Origin: Phaeobacter sp.
Lineage (GTDB): Bacteria > Pseudomonadota > Alphaproteobacteria > Rhodobacterales > Rhodobacteraceae
Length of the DNA stretch: 45,787 nucleotides
NCBI RefSeq assembly: GCF_022825805.1
Contig: NZ_JAJDWC010000043.1
Coordinates: 1-45,787 of the forward strand
Direction: 5' to 3'
Below the pieces are notes generated by a model. That model searched no databases. It was not told the DNA's origin and saw only the letters and a program-made list of their open reading frames with translations. The translations under genes and the position numbers were made by a program. Position 1 is the stretch's first letter. Every line of letters begins with the position of its first letter. Positions 7,305 through 15,685 of the stretch are shown piece after piece.

Positions 7305-8164
7305 GCGACACCAAATCCACCAACTGGATCACCGAGAGCCTGCACCAGCACTATGCCCAACGGCTGCGCGTGGATGAAATGCTCTATGACAGCAACACCG
7401 AACATCAGCGCCTCAAAGTGTTCCAGAACGGTCAGTTCGGCCGCATCCTGACGCTGGATGACGTGGTGCAGACCACCGAAGGCGACAACTTTATCTACCA
7501 CGAAATGCTGACCCATGTGCCGATCCTGGCCCATGGCAACGCAAAACGTGTGTTGATCATCGGTGGCGGCGACGGCGGCATGGCCCGCGAGGCGCTGCGC
7601 CACACGTCGGTCGACCATGTCACCATGGTGGAGATCGACGCAGGCGTGGTGGATTTCTCCAAAGAGTATCTGCCGATGCTCAGCGACGGCGCCTTTGATG
7701 ATCCCCGCCTCAACCTGGTGATCAACGATGGTGCGCTCTTCATGAAAGAGAACACCGACACATTTGACGTGATCATCGTTGATTCCACCGACCCGATTGG
7801 CCCGGGCGAAGTGCTGTTCACCGACACCTTCTATGGCCATGCGGCGCGCGCGCTGTCTGAGGATGGTATCATCGTGACGCAAAATGGCGTGCCCTTCATG
7901 CAGGGGGATGAGCTGACCGGCACGTTGCGCGCGTTCCAGGCGTTGTTTGCGGATGCCTCCTGCTATCTGGCCTCAGTGCCGACCTATGCGGGCGGGCCAA
8001 TGGCCTTTGGCTGGGGCAGCCATTCGGATAAGGCCCGCAACGTCGCATTGGACGATCTGCAAGCGCGCTTTGCCGCAGCCGGGATTGAGACCGGATACTA
8101 CAACCCAGAGGTCCACAAGGCGGCATTCGCCCTGCCCAATTATGTGAGAAAACTGTTCCCGTAA
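7301..8164 (+). CDS. speE: Spermidine synthase (polyamine aminopropyltransferase)
   Basis: A 287-residue enzyme transferring the aminopropyl group from decarboxylated AdoMet to putrescine. The nucleotide-binding loop VLIIGGGDGGMAREALRH, the acidic VEIDAGVVDFSKEYLP and the active-site DSTDPIGPGEVLF are all present, as is the N-terminal beta-barrel region (QRLKVFQNGQFGRILTLDD). It overlaps speD by 4 nt, forming a two-gene spermidine operon ended by the terminator at 8177-8199. Confidence 0.96.
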   Translation: MSDTKSTNWITESLHQHYAQRLRVDEMLYDSNTEHQRLKVFQNGQFGRILTLDDVVQTTEGDNFIYHEMLTHVPILAHGNAKRVLIIGGGDGGMAREALRHTSVDHVTMVEIDAGVVDFSKEYLPMLSDGAFDDPRLNLVINDGALFMKENTDTFDVIIVDSTDPIGPGEVLFTDTFYGHAARALSEDGIIVTQNGVPFMQGDELTGTLRAFQALFADASCYLASVPTYAGGPMAFGWGSHSDKARNVALDDLQARFAAAGIETGYYNPEVHKAAFALPNYVRKLFP

Positions 8165-8176
8165 GGAACCGACATC

Positions 8177-8199
8177 AGGGGGCTTCGGCCCCCTTTTTC
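8177..8199 (+). terminator. Rho-independent terminator of speD-speE
   Basis: GGGGGC (8178-8183), TTCG loop, GCCCCC (8188-8193), with A8177/T8194 extending the stem, followed by TTTTTCTTT. Confidence 0.9.
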
Positions 8200-8326
8200 T
8201 TTGGCTTGATGGTCACTCCTGCCCCTTGGACGGTCCCGGCCCTGACGTTGCGCGCCAATCCCCCTTGGCCTGACTGCCAGTCTTTGCTAGGCGCGACGGG
8301 AGCGAAACAAACCTGGCAGACCCACA

Positions 8327-9232
8327 ATGCAGCGCGATCCGATCCTTGTTGTTGACCGTGAGACCGGAGAGACCTTTGAAGAGGTGGTTCTGGGTGAAAA
8401 GTGGATCCGCTGGGCCTATCAGAACGCCAGTGCCAAACCAGTGGAAAAGCTGCTGTTCCGCTCTTCGCTGGTCAGCCGGTTGATGGGCACGTGGTTTGAC
8501 TCCCGCCTGTCGCGGGGCAAGATCAGCGCGGTGGTTGAGCAGCTGTCAATCGACATGAGCGAGGCAACACAACCCACTGATTTATATAACAGTTTCAACG
8601 ACTTCTTCGCCCGCAACCTGCGCCCCGAGGCCCGACCTTTTGACGCGGATCCGCAGCAGATTGTCAGCCCGGCGGACGGTCGGGTTCTGGTATTTCCAGA
8701 ACTCAGCGAAGATGTCTTTGTCCCGGTCAAAGGTCACCCGATGTCCATCCGCACCATGCTGCCTAACCTGGCAGAGCGGTTCATCGGTGGGGCCTTGGCG
8801 ATTGTTCGGCTCTGCCCGGCGGATTACCACCGCTACCATTTTCCCGCCTCGGGCCGCATCACCGCGGCGCAGGACCTGCCCGGCGCGCTGCATTCGGTCA
8901 ACCCCATCGCATTGGGCGCGGGACCAGATGTGTTTGGCGAAAACAAACGCAGCTGGACCCTGGTCGAAAACGACATGATCGGCGGCTATGCCTTTGTGGA
9001 GGTTGGCGCTTTTGGCGTGGGCTCCATCATCAACACCACCACGCAGGGCGCGGTGGAGAAGATGCAGGAAAAGGGCTATTTCAAATTCGGCGGCTCCACG
9101 GTCGTCGTGGTGTTTGAACCCGGCAAGATCCAATTTGCCGAGGATCTTTTGAGCAACAGCGCCATGGGCCGCGAAACACTGGTCAAGGTCGGCCAACCCC
9201 TGGCAACGGCCTGCGAGGCACCTGCGCGCTAG
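8327..9232 (+). CDS. psd: Phosphatidylserine decarboxylase proenzyme
   Basis: A 301-residue membrane-associated pyruvoyl enzyme making phosphatidylethanolamine. The self-processing motif is FGGST, with Ser257 the future pyruvoyl residue; most bacterial enzymes have LGST here. Other family blocks are NSFNDFFARNLRPEARPF, SPADGRVLVFP, the His pair in CPADYHRYHFPASG and VGAFGVGSI. No transmembrane anchor is evident, as is usual for the longer Psd type. Its stop codon overlaps that of the convergent thioesterase gene within the four bases CTAG. Confidence 0.95.
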   Translation: MQRDPILVVDRETGETFEEVVLGEKWIRWAYQNASAKPVEKLLFRSSLVSRLMGTWFDSRLSRGKISAVVEQLSIDMSEATQPTDLYNSFNDFFARNLRPEARPFDADPQQIVSPADGRVLVFPELSEDVFVPVKGHPMSIRTMLPNLAERFIGGALAIVRLCPADYHRYHFPASGRITAAQDLPGALHSVNPIALGAGPDVFGENKRSWTLVENDMIGGYAFVEVGAFGVGSIINTTTQGAVEKMQEKGYFKFGGSTVVVVFEPGKIQFAEDLLSNSAMGRETLVKVGQPLATACEAPAR

Positions 9233-9663
9233 GGGCTCGACGCTTTCTTGGGCGGGATCGCATAAGTCATGGTCGATCTGGCGACTGGTCTGGGATCCCC
9301 CTTCGAATAGATCAGCACGTCCCCCACAGCCAATTGTCGACCTAATTTCAACAATTTACCTTCCGCAATTAAAGGCGTGCCTCCAGCCGGTTTGCGCATG
9401 AAATCAAAGGACGCATTGGTGGTGACCGCAAGCGCCTCGCGCCCGACCCGGGACAGGACCAGCGCGTAGACGGCCACATCAGCCAGCGCAAACATCGACG
9501 GGCCGGAAATGGTGCCGCCGGGACGCAGGTGGCGATCATCCACCACAAGCCGCATGGTGATGCCGTCTTCATCCAGCCGCTCTATGACAAAATCATTTGC
9601 CACCTCGGCAAACACCTCATGCAGGTAGTCCCCCAACCCTGCGGCATCAAACGCCAGACCCAT
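9229..9663 (-). CDS. PaaI-type hotdog-fold thioesterase
   Basis: A 144-residue single hotdog domain. The segment HLRPGGTISGPSMFALADVA carries the HxxPGGxxxGxxxxxxxD pattern of the acyl-CoA thioesterase group, followed by the strands around ALAVTTNASFDFMRKPAGG. The ATG at 9663 is preceded by GGGAAGGAAAACC, whereas the frame upstream of it lacks family content and runs into the enoyl-CoA hydratase gene. The acyl substrate is unknown. It diverges from the enoyl-CoA hydratase-like gene, and both may deal with acyl-CoA compounds. Confidence 0.85.
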   Translation of the reverse strand: MGLAFDAAGLGDYLHEVFAEVANDFVIERLDEDGITMRLVVDDRHLRPGGTISGPSMFALADVAVYALVLSRVGREALAVTTNASFDFMRKPAGGTPLIAEGKLLKLGRQLAVGDVLIYSKGDPRPVARSTMTYAIPPKKASSP

Positions 9664-9728
9664 GGTTTTCCTTCCCAATTCATACAGACTTCCTCTAACG
9701 TTGGCCGCAATTGCGCGGAGGACACAAG

Positions 9729-10517
9729 ATGGCAATTTTGGAACGTCACGACAGTGCGGGCATCGCGACCCTGCATCTGAATGCACCCGAGCGGCTGAAT
9801 GCCCTGTCGGATGACATGCTGGCGGCGTTACACAGCGAGATTGAGGCCCTGAAATCCGACCCTGACACCCGCGTGGTGATCCTTGCAGGGCGCGGCAAGG
9901 CGTTTTGTGCGGGCCATGACCTGCGCGAGATGACCGCCGGGCGGCAGGCCGAAGATGGCGGCGCGGCCTATTTCGCCGATCTGTTTGCGCGCTGCACCGA
10001 GGTTATGCTGGGGCTGCAGCAGATCCCGCAGCCAGTGATCGCCCAGGTGCATGGCATTGCTACAGCGGCGGGATGCCAGCTGGTGGCCTCTTGCGATATG
10101 GCTGTGGCCGCAGAAGACACCCGATTTGGCGTGAACGGCGTCAACATCGGACTGTTTTGTTCCACGCCCATGGTCGCGCTCAGCCGCAATATCGGCCGCA
10201 AGCAGGCGTTTGAGATGCTGACCACCGGCCAGTTTATCACGGCGCCACGCGCCGAAGAGCTGGGGCTGATCAACCACGCTGTCCCAGCCAACGCGCTGGA
10301 ATCGCGGACGCGGGAACTGGCAGAAACGGTGGCCAGCAAACTAGGCGCTGCGGTGCGGATCGGCAAACGCGCATTTTACGAACAGCTGGAGCGACCGCTG
10401 GCAGAGGCCTACGCACACACCGGATCTGTGATGGTCGAAAACCTGATGCTGCGGGATACCGTCGAAGGCATTGATGCGTTTTTGGAAAAACGCAAACCGG
10501 ATTGGGCAGATCAGTAA
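9729..10517 (+). CDS. Enoyl-CoA hydratase/isomerase family protein (ECHDC3-like)
   Basis: A 262-residue crotonase-fold protein. The CoA-binding segment (ILAGRGKAFCAGHDLREM) and the second oxyanion loop (GIATAAGCQLVASCDMAVA) are present. In the region where true hydratases carry their catalytic glutamates the sequence reads GVNIGLFCSTPMVALSRNIG, the pattern of the ECHDC3 subgroup, so hydratase activity is doubtful. The C-terminal helix with EGIDAFLEKRKPDW is typical. The ATG at 9729 is used; a GAGGA lies about 12 nt upstream. It is divergent from the thioesterase gene. Confidence 0.88.
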   Translation: MAILERHDSAGIATLHLNAPERLNALSDDMLAALHSEIEALKSDPDTRVVILAGRGKAFCAGHDLREMTAGRQAEDGGAAYFADLFARCTEVMLGLQQIPQPVIAQVHGIATAAGCQLVASCDMAVAAEDTRFGVNGVNIGLFCSTPMVALSRNIGRKQAFEMLTTGQFITAPRAEELGLINHAVPANALESRTRELAETVASKLGAAVRIGKRAFYEQLERPLAEAYAHTGSVMVENLMLRDTVEGIDAFLEKRKPDWADQ

Positions 10518-10537
10518 TCCCACATCGGTAACGACCT

Positions 10538-10580
10538 GTTGATCTGAACCTGTTGACCTGGGGCCGTTGATCTGAACCTG
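10538..10580. repeat. 15-bp direct repeat
   Basis: GTTGATCTGAACCTG occurs at 10538-10552 and again at 10566-10580, 28 nt apart, with a partial copy (GTTGACCTG) in between. Confidence 0.8.
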
Positions 10581-10836
10581 CGGCTCAGCCTCGTTCACGT
10601 TCTGAGACAGAGGTGTCGCGACTTTTCCCTCAGCCCGGCAGCAAATCCTGCGCCCTGCGACAGCCGCAGGGGTCGGCTGTGCGAGATTTTTCGCGTTTTG
10701 TCGAAAACTTGCAAAGAATTTTAATCTTTGTTTACCAATTGGCACGTATTGTTTCCATGTTGAGCCTTTCAATAAAGGCAAGAACATGGCAAAGATTGGG
10801 CGGGAATTATGACAAATTGTCTAAAATCCTGTCACA

Positions 10837-10909
10837 ATTAGGGTCGCTGATGCGGACCGTCCCTCCAGCCGGATCTCTCCTCCGGTCGACAGTTCCCCAG
10901 CGACCCCAA
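10837..10909 (+). ncRNA. Large stem-loop, candidate small RNA or trmFO leader element
   Basis: GGGTCGCTG (10841-10849) pairs perfectly with CAGCGACCC (10898-10906); ATT/AAT extends the stem after one mismatch. Inside, CCGGA/TCCGG (10869-10873 with 10881-10885) or GACCG/CGGTC can form a second helix. The loop is rich in CUCC-type pyrimidines that could face ribosome sites. No terminator with a T-tract follows, and the start of trmFO is 330 nt away, so the role is open. Confidence 0.35.
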
Positions 10910-11074
10910 TCGCCCCATCCAACACAGACCCGAAACCTCGCGCCCAAGAGCGCGAGTGCCATCTGACAGTTGTTCTGCGCACGATCTGACTGCGCCCATG
11001 CCGACTGCATCCATACCGACTTCACCCAGTGAACAAGCAGGCCGCGCACAACGAACACAATGAAACTGTGCTCC

Positions 11075-11142
11075 GTCCCCTTTGCGGCACAGTCCCCTTT
11101 GCGGCCCTTTCCCCTTTGCGGCCCCGCCCCATTTGCAGTCCC
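11075..11142. repeat. Four tandem 17-bp repeats
   Basis: Units begin at 11075, 11092, 11109 and 11126 with an exact 17-nt period. The shared core is TCCCCTTTGCGGC; the fourth copy is diverged. They lie about 100 nt before trmFO. Confidence 0.85.
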
Positions 11143-11238
11143 GGCCGGCACGGCCAACAGCCGCTTTTGCAGGAAATCTGACCTACCGCCGCGCCGCCTA
11201 TGTTGCGCCGGGGCCGTCACTGCCCTATGTGGCGCTGC

Positions 11239-12582
11239 ATGACACAGACTTTGCATATCGTTGGCGGCGGCATGGCCGGTTCGGAGGCTGCCTGGCAGGC
11301 GGCTCATATGGGTGTGGATGTGGTGCTGCATGAAATGCGGCCCCAGGTGGAGACCTTTGCGCATCAGACCGGCAATCTTGGGGAGATGGTGTGTTCCAAC
11401 TCCTTCCGCTCGGATGATGATGAACAAAACGCCGTTGGCTTGCTGCATTGGGAGATGCGCGCGGCCAATGGGCTGATCATGACAACGGCCGATCAGCACC
11501 GCCTGCCCGCTGGCGGCGCACTGGCGGTTGACCGCGAGCCCTTTGCCGAAACGGTCACAGCACGGCTGAAGGCGCTGCCGAATGTCACCGTGTCTTACGA
11601 AGAAATCACCACTCTGCCGCAGGACGGCCATTGGATTTTTGCCACGGGCCCCCTGACATCGCCTGCGCTGGGACAGGCCATCCAGGCCGAAACCGGGGCG
11701 GAGGCCTTGGCGTTTTTTGACGCGATTGCGCCGATCATCTACGCCGACAGCATTGATATGTCTCAGGCCTGGATGCAGTCGCGCTATGACAAGGGCGAAA
11801 CAGAGGAAGAACGCACCGCCTACCTCAACTGCCCGATGACCAAAGCGCAATATGAAGCATTCATCGATGCGCTGCTGGCGGCAGAGAAGACCGAATTCCA
11901 CGAAGGCGAAACCGCTGGCTATTTTGATGGCTGCCTGCCGATCGAAGTGATGGCAGAGCGTGGCCGCGAGACCCTGCGCCATGGGCCAATGAAACCGGTT
12001 GGGCTGACAACCCCCCATAAACCGGAGGAAAAAGCCTGGGCGGTGGTGCAATTGCGACGCGACAACGCTCTGGGCACGCTGTTCAATATCGTCGGCTTCC
12101 AGACCAAGATGAAATATGGCGCCCAGACCGAGGTGCTGCGGATGATCCCGGGGCTGGAAAACGCCAGCTTTGCGCGCCTTGGCGGCATTCACCGCAACAC
12201 GTTCCTGAACTCGCCGACATTGCTGGATCATGAGATGCGGCTGAAAAGCAAACCGCACATACGGTTTGCCGGGCAGATCACCGGCGTCGAAGGTTATGTG
12301 GAAAGCGCGGCCATGGGATTGCTCGCCGGGCGTCTGGCAGCGGCGGAAATTCTGGGCAAAACCCTACCCGTCGTGCCGCAGGACAGCGCCATGGGCGCGC
12401 TGATCCACCACATCACCGGCGGCGCAGAGGCCAAGACCTTCCAGCCGATGAATGTGAACTTTGGCCTGTTCCAGCCTGTTGATGGTCTGAAAGGCGGGCG
12501 TCGCGGCCGTAAAGACCGGTACAAAGCCTATACCGACCGGGCCAAGGCCGCCTGGACGGACTGGATCGCGAAGTTTCCCTAG
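11239..12582 (+). CDS. trmFO: Methylenetetrahydrofolate-tRNA-(uracil-5-)-methyltransferase
   Basis: A 447-residue FAD- and folate-dependent enzyme making m5U54 in the T-loop of tRNA. The N-terminal FAD loop is [18 protein letters not shown], followed by the family blocks [22 protein letters not shown] and [16 protein letters not shown]. The C-terminal part includes [18 protein letters not shown], where FAD binding is completed. The ATG at 11239 matches the family start; an upstream frame to 11200 has no homology. It is followed after 33 nt by a methyltransferase gene, perhaps in one operon with gluQ. Confidence 0.97.
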   Translation: MTQTLHIVGGGMAGSEAAWQAAHMGVDVVLHEMRPQVETFAHQTGNLGEMVCSNSFRSDDDEQNAVGLLHWEMRAANGLIMTTADQHRLPAGGALAVDREPFAETVTARLKALPNVTVSYEEITTLPQDGHWIFATGPLTSPALGQAIQAETGAEALAFFDAIAPIIYADSIDMSQAWMQSRYDKGETEEERTAYLNCPMTKAQYEAFIDALLAAEKTEFHEGETAGYFDGCLPIEVMAERGRETLRHGPMKPVGLTTPHKPEEKAWAVVQLRRDNALGTLFNIVGFQTKMKYGAQTEVLRMIPGLENASFARLGGIHRNTFLNSPTLLDHEMRLKSKPHIRFAGQITGVEGYVESAAMGLLAGRLAAAEILGKTLPVVPQDSAMGALIHHITGGAEAKTFQPMNVNFGLFQPVDGLKGGRRGRKDRYKAYTDRAKAAWTDWIAKFP

Positions 12583-12615
12583 ACGCCCCCTGCTGCCAGC
12601 GCCTAAGCTGGTGGC

Positions 12616-13230
12616 ATGAGCAAAACCTTTCTCGACAAGGCCTATGCCCTTGAAACGCCTGAAGCGACCCTGGATCTCTATAATGACTGGGCCGCATCCT
12701 ATGACAGCGAAGTCTCCGGCAATGGCTACGCCACACCTGGCCGCATCGCCGCCGCTTGGGAGCGCTTTGCCCGCAGCAAGCAGGATCCCATCCTCGATTT
12801 TGGCTGCGGCACTGGCCTGTCTGGTCTGGCGTTGCGACACCATGGGTTTGATGTGGTCGATGGGATGGAACCCTCGCCCGACATGCGCGCCCAGGCCGAG
12901 GCCAAAGGCGCCTATCGCACGATCATTCCAATTGAGGTCAGCGATCCCGCCCCGATCCCCAAAGGTCGCTATCACCAGATCAGCGGCTGCGGCGTGCTGG
13001 GCACCGGGGCTGCGCCACCTACGGTGTTCGACATGATCCTGCACGCCTTGCCAAAAGATGGGTTGTTTGTGTTTTCCTACAATGATCACACTCTGGCCGA
13101 TCCTGCCTATACCAGCAAACTGACCGAATGGATCGATGTTGGGGCCGCGCGGTTGCTGTTTCAGGAACACGGTGATCACCTGCCTGGAAAGAGCTTGAAG
13201 TCCACTGTCTATGTGATTGAGAAAGCGTGA
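12616..13230 (+). CDS. Class I SAM-dependent methyltransferase
   Basis: A 204-residue protein with one Rossmann-type methyltransferase domain. Motif I is ILDFGCGTGLSGLAL (about residues 59-73), followed by the acidic end of strand 2 (VVDGMEPSPDM) and a late LFVFSYNDHTL strand. The start (YNDWAASYD) resembles methyltransferases acting on small molecules. The substrate is unknown. Its stop codon overlaps the GTG start of gluQ (GTGA), so translation is coupled, and it might act in tRNA or small-molecule metabolism. Confidence 0.82.
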   Translation: MSKTFLDKAYALETPEATLDLYNDWAASYDSEVSGNGYATPGRIAAAWERFARSKQDPILDFGCGTGLSGLALRHHGFDVVDGMEPSPDMRAQAEAKGAYRTIIPIEVSDPAPIPKGRYHQISGCGVLGTGAAPPTVFDMILHALPKDGLFVFSYNDHTLADPAYTSKLTEWIDVGAARLLFQEHGDHLPGKSLKSTVYVIEKA

Positions 13231-14087
13231 CATTCACCACTCGTTTCGCGCCTTCCCCGACCGGTCCACTGCATCTTGGGCATGCTTACTCTGCGCTGTT
13301 GGCTGCGGATATGGCACGTGCGGCGCAGGGCCGTTTTCTATTGCGGATCGAGGATATCGACCGCTCGCGCGCCAGGTTGCAATGGGAACAACAGATTTAT
13401 GACGACCTTGCCTGGCTGGGTCTCCGCTGGCCTGATCCTGTGATGCGGCAGTCTGATCGGCTGCCGCGGTATCGCAGCGCGCTGGCGCAGCTGACCGCCA
13501 TGGGCCTGACCTACCCCTGTTGCTGCAATCGCCGCGATATTGAGGCTGCCGCCGGGGCCCCGCAGGAAGGCGTGCCACAATTTGGCCCGGACGGGCGTAT
13601 CTATCCGGGCAGCTGCCGCAGCCGATCAATGGCTGACGCAGGACCGCAGGATGTGATCCGGTTGAATATGGCAAAAGCCGTCAGGGCCGCCTCCCTGCGC
13701 CACTTCGATGAAACCGGGGAGAGCCATGGCGGAACACATCCGCTGTATCCCGATCATCTGATCCAAGCGGTTGGTGACATCATTCTGGTGCGCCGCGGCA
13801 TGGGCAGCGCCTATCACCTGTCGGTGGTGGTGGATGACGCCGATCAGGACATCACCCATGTGGTGCGCGGTGCCGATCTGTTTGAGGCCACGCAGATCCA
13901 CGTGCTGTTGCAGGCGCTGCTGGACCTGCCGACGCCTGTTTACCATCACCACGGGCTGATCCGCGACGAACAGGGCAAACGCCTTGCCAAACGCGACGAC
14001 GCCCGTGCCATTGCCAAATACCGCGAGGATGGCGCGCAGCCGCAAGACATCCGCGCCATGGTCGGCCTAGAACAGGCCCCTGTGTAG
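13227..14087 (+). CDS. gluQ: Glutamyl-Q tRNA(Asp) synthetase
   Basis: A 286-residue paralogue of the catalytic part of glutamyl-tRNA synthetase, without the anticodon-binding domain, which attaches glutamate to queuosine 34 of tRNA(Asp). The class I signature is RFAPSPTGPLHLGHAYSALL (HLGH for HIGH) and the second is KRLAKRDDA in place of KMSKS. A zinc site is suggested by YPCCCNRRDI and PGSCR. Start is the GTG at 13227, which overlaps the methyltransferase stop codon by 4 nt; no ATG in the right place exists. Confidence 0.93.
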   Translation: MTFTTRFAPSPTGPLHLGHAYSALLAADMARAAQGRFLLRIEDIDRSRARLQWEQQIYDDLAWLGLRWPDPVMRQSDRLPRYRSALAQLTAMGLTYPCCCNRRDIEAAAGAPQEGVPQFGPDGRIYPGSCRSRSMADAGPQDVIRLNMAKAVRAASLRHFDETGESHGGTHPLYPDHLIQAVGDIILVRRGMGSAYHLSVVVDDADQDITHVVRGADLFEATQIHVLLQALLDLPTPVYHHHGLIRDEQGKRLAKRDDARAIAKYREDGAQPQDIRAMVGLEQAPV

Positions 14088-14143
14088 ATCCCTGTGTAGG
14101 CCGCAAAAGGCTGCGTTTCCGCGCGCTTTACGGCAACGCTGGC

Positions 14144-14503
14144 TCAGACCATCGGCTCCATCAGCTCGACCTCTTCGCCATCGCGGATCGCCGTGTAAAA
14201 ACAGCTGCGGCGATTGGTGTGGCAGGCCGGGCCAGTCTGGCGCACCACGGCCAAAAGCGCATCGCGGTCACAATCGACCCGCAAATCCACCAAAGCCTGT
14301 ACGTGACCCGAGCTTTCGCCTTTGACCCAAAAGGATTGGCGCGAGCGCGACCAATATGTGACCTTGCCGGTTTCCAGCGTTTTCTGCACCGCTGCGGCAT
14401 TCATCCAGGCCATCATCAACACTTCACCAGTGTCTTCGTCCTGCGCAATGCAGGGCACCAGCCCGGCCGCATCAAATTTCAGGCTATGAGGATCAAACGA
14501 CAT
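14144..14503 (-). CDS. hisI: Phosphoribosyl-AMP cyclohydrolase
   Basis: A 119-residue zinc enzyme opening the purine ring of PR-AMP, the third step of histidine synthesis. The family blocks are all visible: GLVPCIAQDEDTGEVLMMAWMN, YWSRSRQSFWVKGESSGHVQ, the metal-site VDCDRDALL and the C-terminal CHTNRRSCFY. The start MSFDPHSLKF is preferred to an ATG six codons upstream because AAAGG is at a proper distance. It stands without other his genes and is divergent from the IscU-like gene. Confidence 0.95.
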   Translation of the reverse strand: MSFDPHSLKFDAAGLVPCIAQDEDTGEVLMMAWMNAAAVQKTLETGKVTYWSRSRQSFWVKGESSGHVQALVDLRVDCDRDALLAVVRQTGPACHTNRRSCFYTAIRDGEEVELMEPMV

Positions 14504-14581
14504 GGGAAAAACCTTTTGCATCTGCGAACTCCGCCCCTATGTATGAGGAACGGCCAGCAAGGGAAAGACCAAGGACGCAGC

Positions 14582-15034
14582 ATGTCGGGTGAAACGGATC
14601 TGATCAAACTCTATTCCGCGCGCATTCTCGCATTGGCCGCGGATATTCCCCATCTGGACCGGCTGGAGGCGCCATCGATCACGGTGAAGAAGCGCTCTCC
14701 GCTCTGCGGTTCAACCGTGACTGTTGATCTGAACATCGAGGCTGGTGTGATCACCGGCTATGGCCAGGATGTGAAGGCCTGCGCTCTGGGTCAGGCAGCA
14801 GCGGCTGTGGTGGGTGAGGTGATCATCGGCTGCACGCTGGAGCAGGTCGAGATTGGCCGCCAGCAGTTGAAAGCCATGCTGACCGAAGAAGCACCCGTGC
14901 CCGATGCGCCATTCGACGGGTTTGAGGTTCTGATCCCGGCCCGCGATTTCAAGAACCGCCATGCCTCGATCATGTTGGCGATGGATGCCACGCTGGAAGG
15001 GCTGCGCGAGCATCAAAGCCAGACCTGCGCGTAA
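14582..15034 (+). CDS. IscU/NifU-like iron-sulfur cluster scaffold protein
   Basis: A 150-residue protein of the U-type scaffold fold that assembles Fe-S clusters and passes them on. Cysteines in family positions are Cys42 (RSPLCGSTVTV), Cys68 (DVKACALGQAAAA) and Cys84 (IIGCTLEQ). The upstream frame is open, but the family begins at the ATG at 14582, preceded by GGACGCAGC. No isc or suf genes are nearby, so it may be an accessory scaffold. It diverges from hisI. Confidence 0.85.
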   Translation: MSGETDLIKLYSARILALAADIPHLDRLEAPSITVKKRSPLCGSTVTVDLNIEAGVITGYGQDVKACALGQAAAAVVGEVIIGCTLEQVEIGRQQLKAMLTEEAPVPDAPFDGFEVLIPARDFKNRHASIMLAMDATLEGLREHQSQTCA

Positions 15035-15479
15035 ACGTACCCTGACATTTTTCCGTCTTGCTTCAGGCCCCATGCTGCGGCGCGTGATGTTTGCCCGTTG
15101 GGGTTCATCTGATGCATTGGGCCAGCCATGGGTTCAACGGGGTTGGGATCTTTGGCCCCTGCCCTGCGCGTTCCGGTTTTCAACTGTTTCCGCCAGATGT
15201 GGCCAAAATGAAAAAACCGCCGCCAACACGATGGTCAGCGGCGGCAGGCAAGCGCTCTTATGCGGGACCCGATGGGCACCATTGCGGCCTGAGGCAGGCC
15301 AACCGTCACTGACAGGCGATCAGATCCGGTGAGTTGGGACATGTAGTGGTGCCAATCGGCATAAAGAGTGCAATCAGGAAATCTGTAACATCTGTCGCCG
15401 CCTCAGCAGAGGGGCGGCGAGAATATGGCGAGGGGACGATCTGACGAGGATACCGCAGATCAAAACCGCGAGCGGGCGA
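15035..15479. other. Non-coding region with three hairpins
   Basis: No gene is supported in these 445 nt. Hairpins lie at 15217-15244 (minus-strand terminator), 15286-15300 (GGCCTG-AGG-CAGGCC) and 15396-15419 (CGCCGCC/GGCGGCG, 7 bp, 10-nt loop). On the minus strand they follow the 40-codon gene, so this may be its structured 3' region or a separate small RNA. Confidence 0.5.
15211..15244 (-). terminator. Rho-independent terminator on the minus strand
   Basis: On the minus strand CCGCCGC and GCGGCGG (15238-15244 with 15217-15223) pair around 14 nt and are followed by TTTTTTCATTTT. It is the first T-tract terminator after the small membrane protein gene at 15480-15602. Confidence 0.8.
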
Positions 15480-15602
15480 TCAGAACAGCCCAGGCAGGTG
15501 CAACCCTGCAAACAGCATCACGCCCAAGGCTGCAACACCGATTGCGTCCTGCAGCAAAGTCGAATTGGCATTCTGAACAGTTGTCTTGATCTGGGTCATC
15601 AT
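15480..15602 (-). CDS. Small membrane protein (40 aa) under putative LexA boxes
   Basis: The reading frame encodes 40 residues: a polar start MMTQIKTTVQNANSTLLQD and then one hydrophobic segment (AIGVAALGVMLFAGLHLPGL) long enough to cross the inner membrane. A strong ribosome site, AGGAGG, stands 8 nt before the first ATG at 15602. Upstream on the same strand are two overlapping GTTC-N7-GTTC sites (15686-15711), the alphaproteobacterial SOS box. It lies downstream of ligA-recG, in the same direction. By analogy with small SOS-induced membrane proteins such as Caulobacter SidA, a role in division arrest is possible but not shown. Confidence 0.7.
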   Translation of the reverse strand: MMTQIKTTVQNANSTLLQDAIGVAALGVMLFAGLHLPGLF

Positions 15603-15685
15603 GGCGGTGGCCTCCTGTCTATCGTGCTGTCGCTCTCCGGCGTTTGTGTTGCTCCTTTGTTCTCATGATTCCGTGATCAAGTAAA

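Larger units (their letters stand above)
10518..11238. other. Long non-coding region before trmFO with hairpins and repeats
   Basis: These 721 nt have no convincing gene. They contain a 15-nt direct repeat GTTGATCTGAACCTG (10538-10552 and 10566-10580), an A/T-rich segment (about 10690-10840) with a 6-bp hairpin GCCTTT/AAAGGC (10764-10779), a large compound stem-loop (10837-10909), a 7-bp hairpin CTCGCGC/GCGCGAG (10937-10956) and four 17-bp tandem repeats (11075-11142). An open frame at 10613-10966 has no recognisable protein content. Confidence 0.6.

Noticed and set aside
10613-10966. A 117-codon plus-strand frame in the gap before trmFO
   Set aside because: It runs through the hairpins and repeats, has no ribosome site and no protein-like pattern.
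10807-12258. A 483-codon open frame antisense to trmFO
   Set aside because: It covers the clear trmFO gene and shows no family motif or ribosome site.
15035-15330. A yidD gene, which I looked for after the IscU-like gene
   Set aside because: None of the YidD cysteine or RYQPTCS-type motifs appear in any frame.
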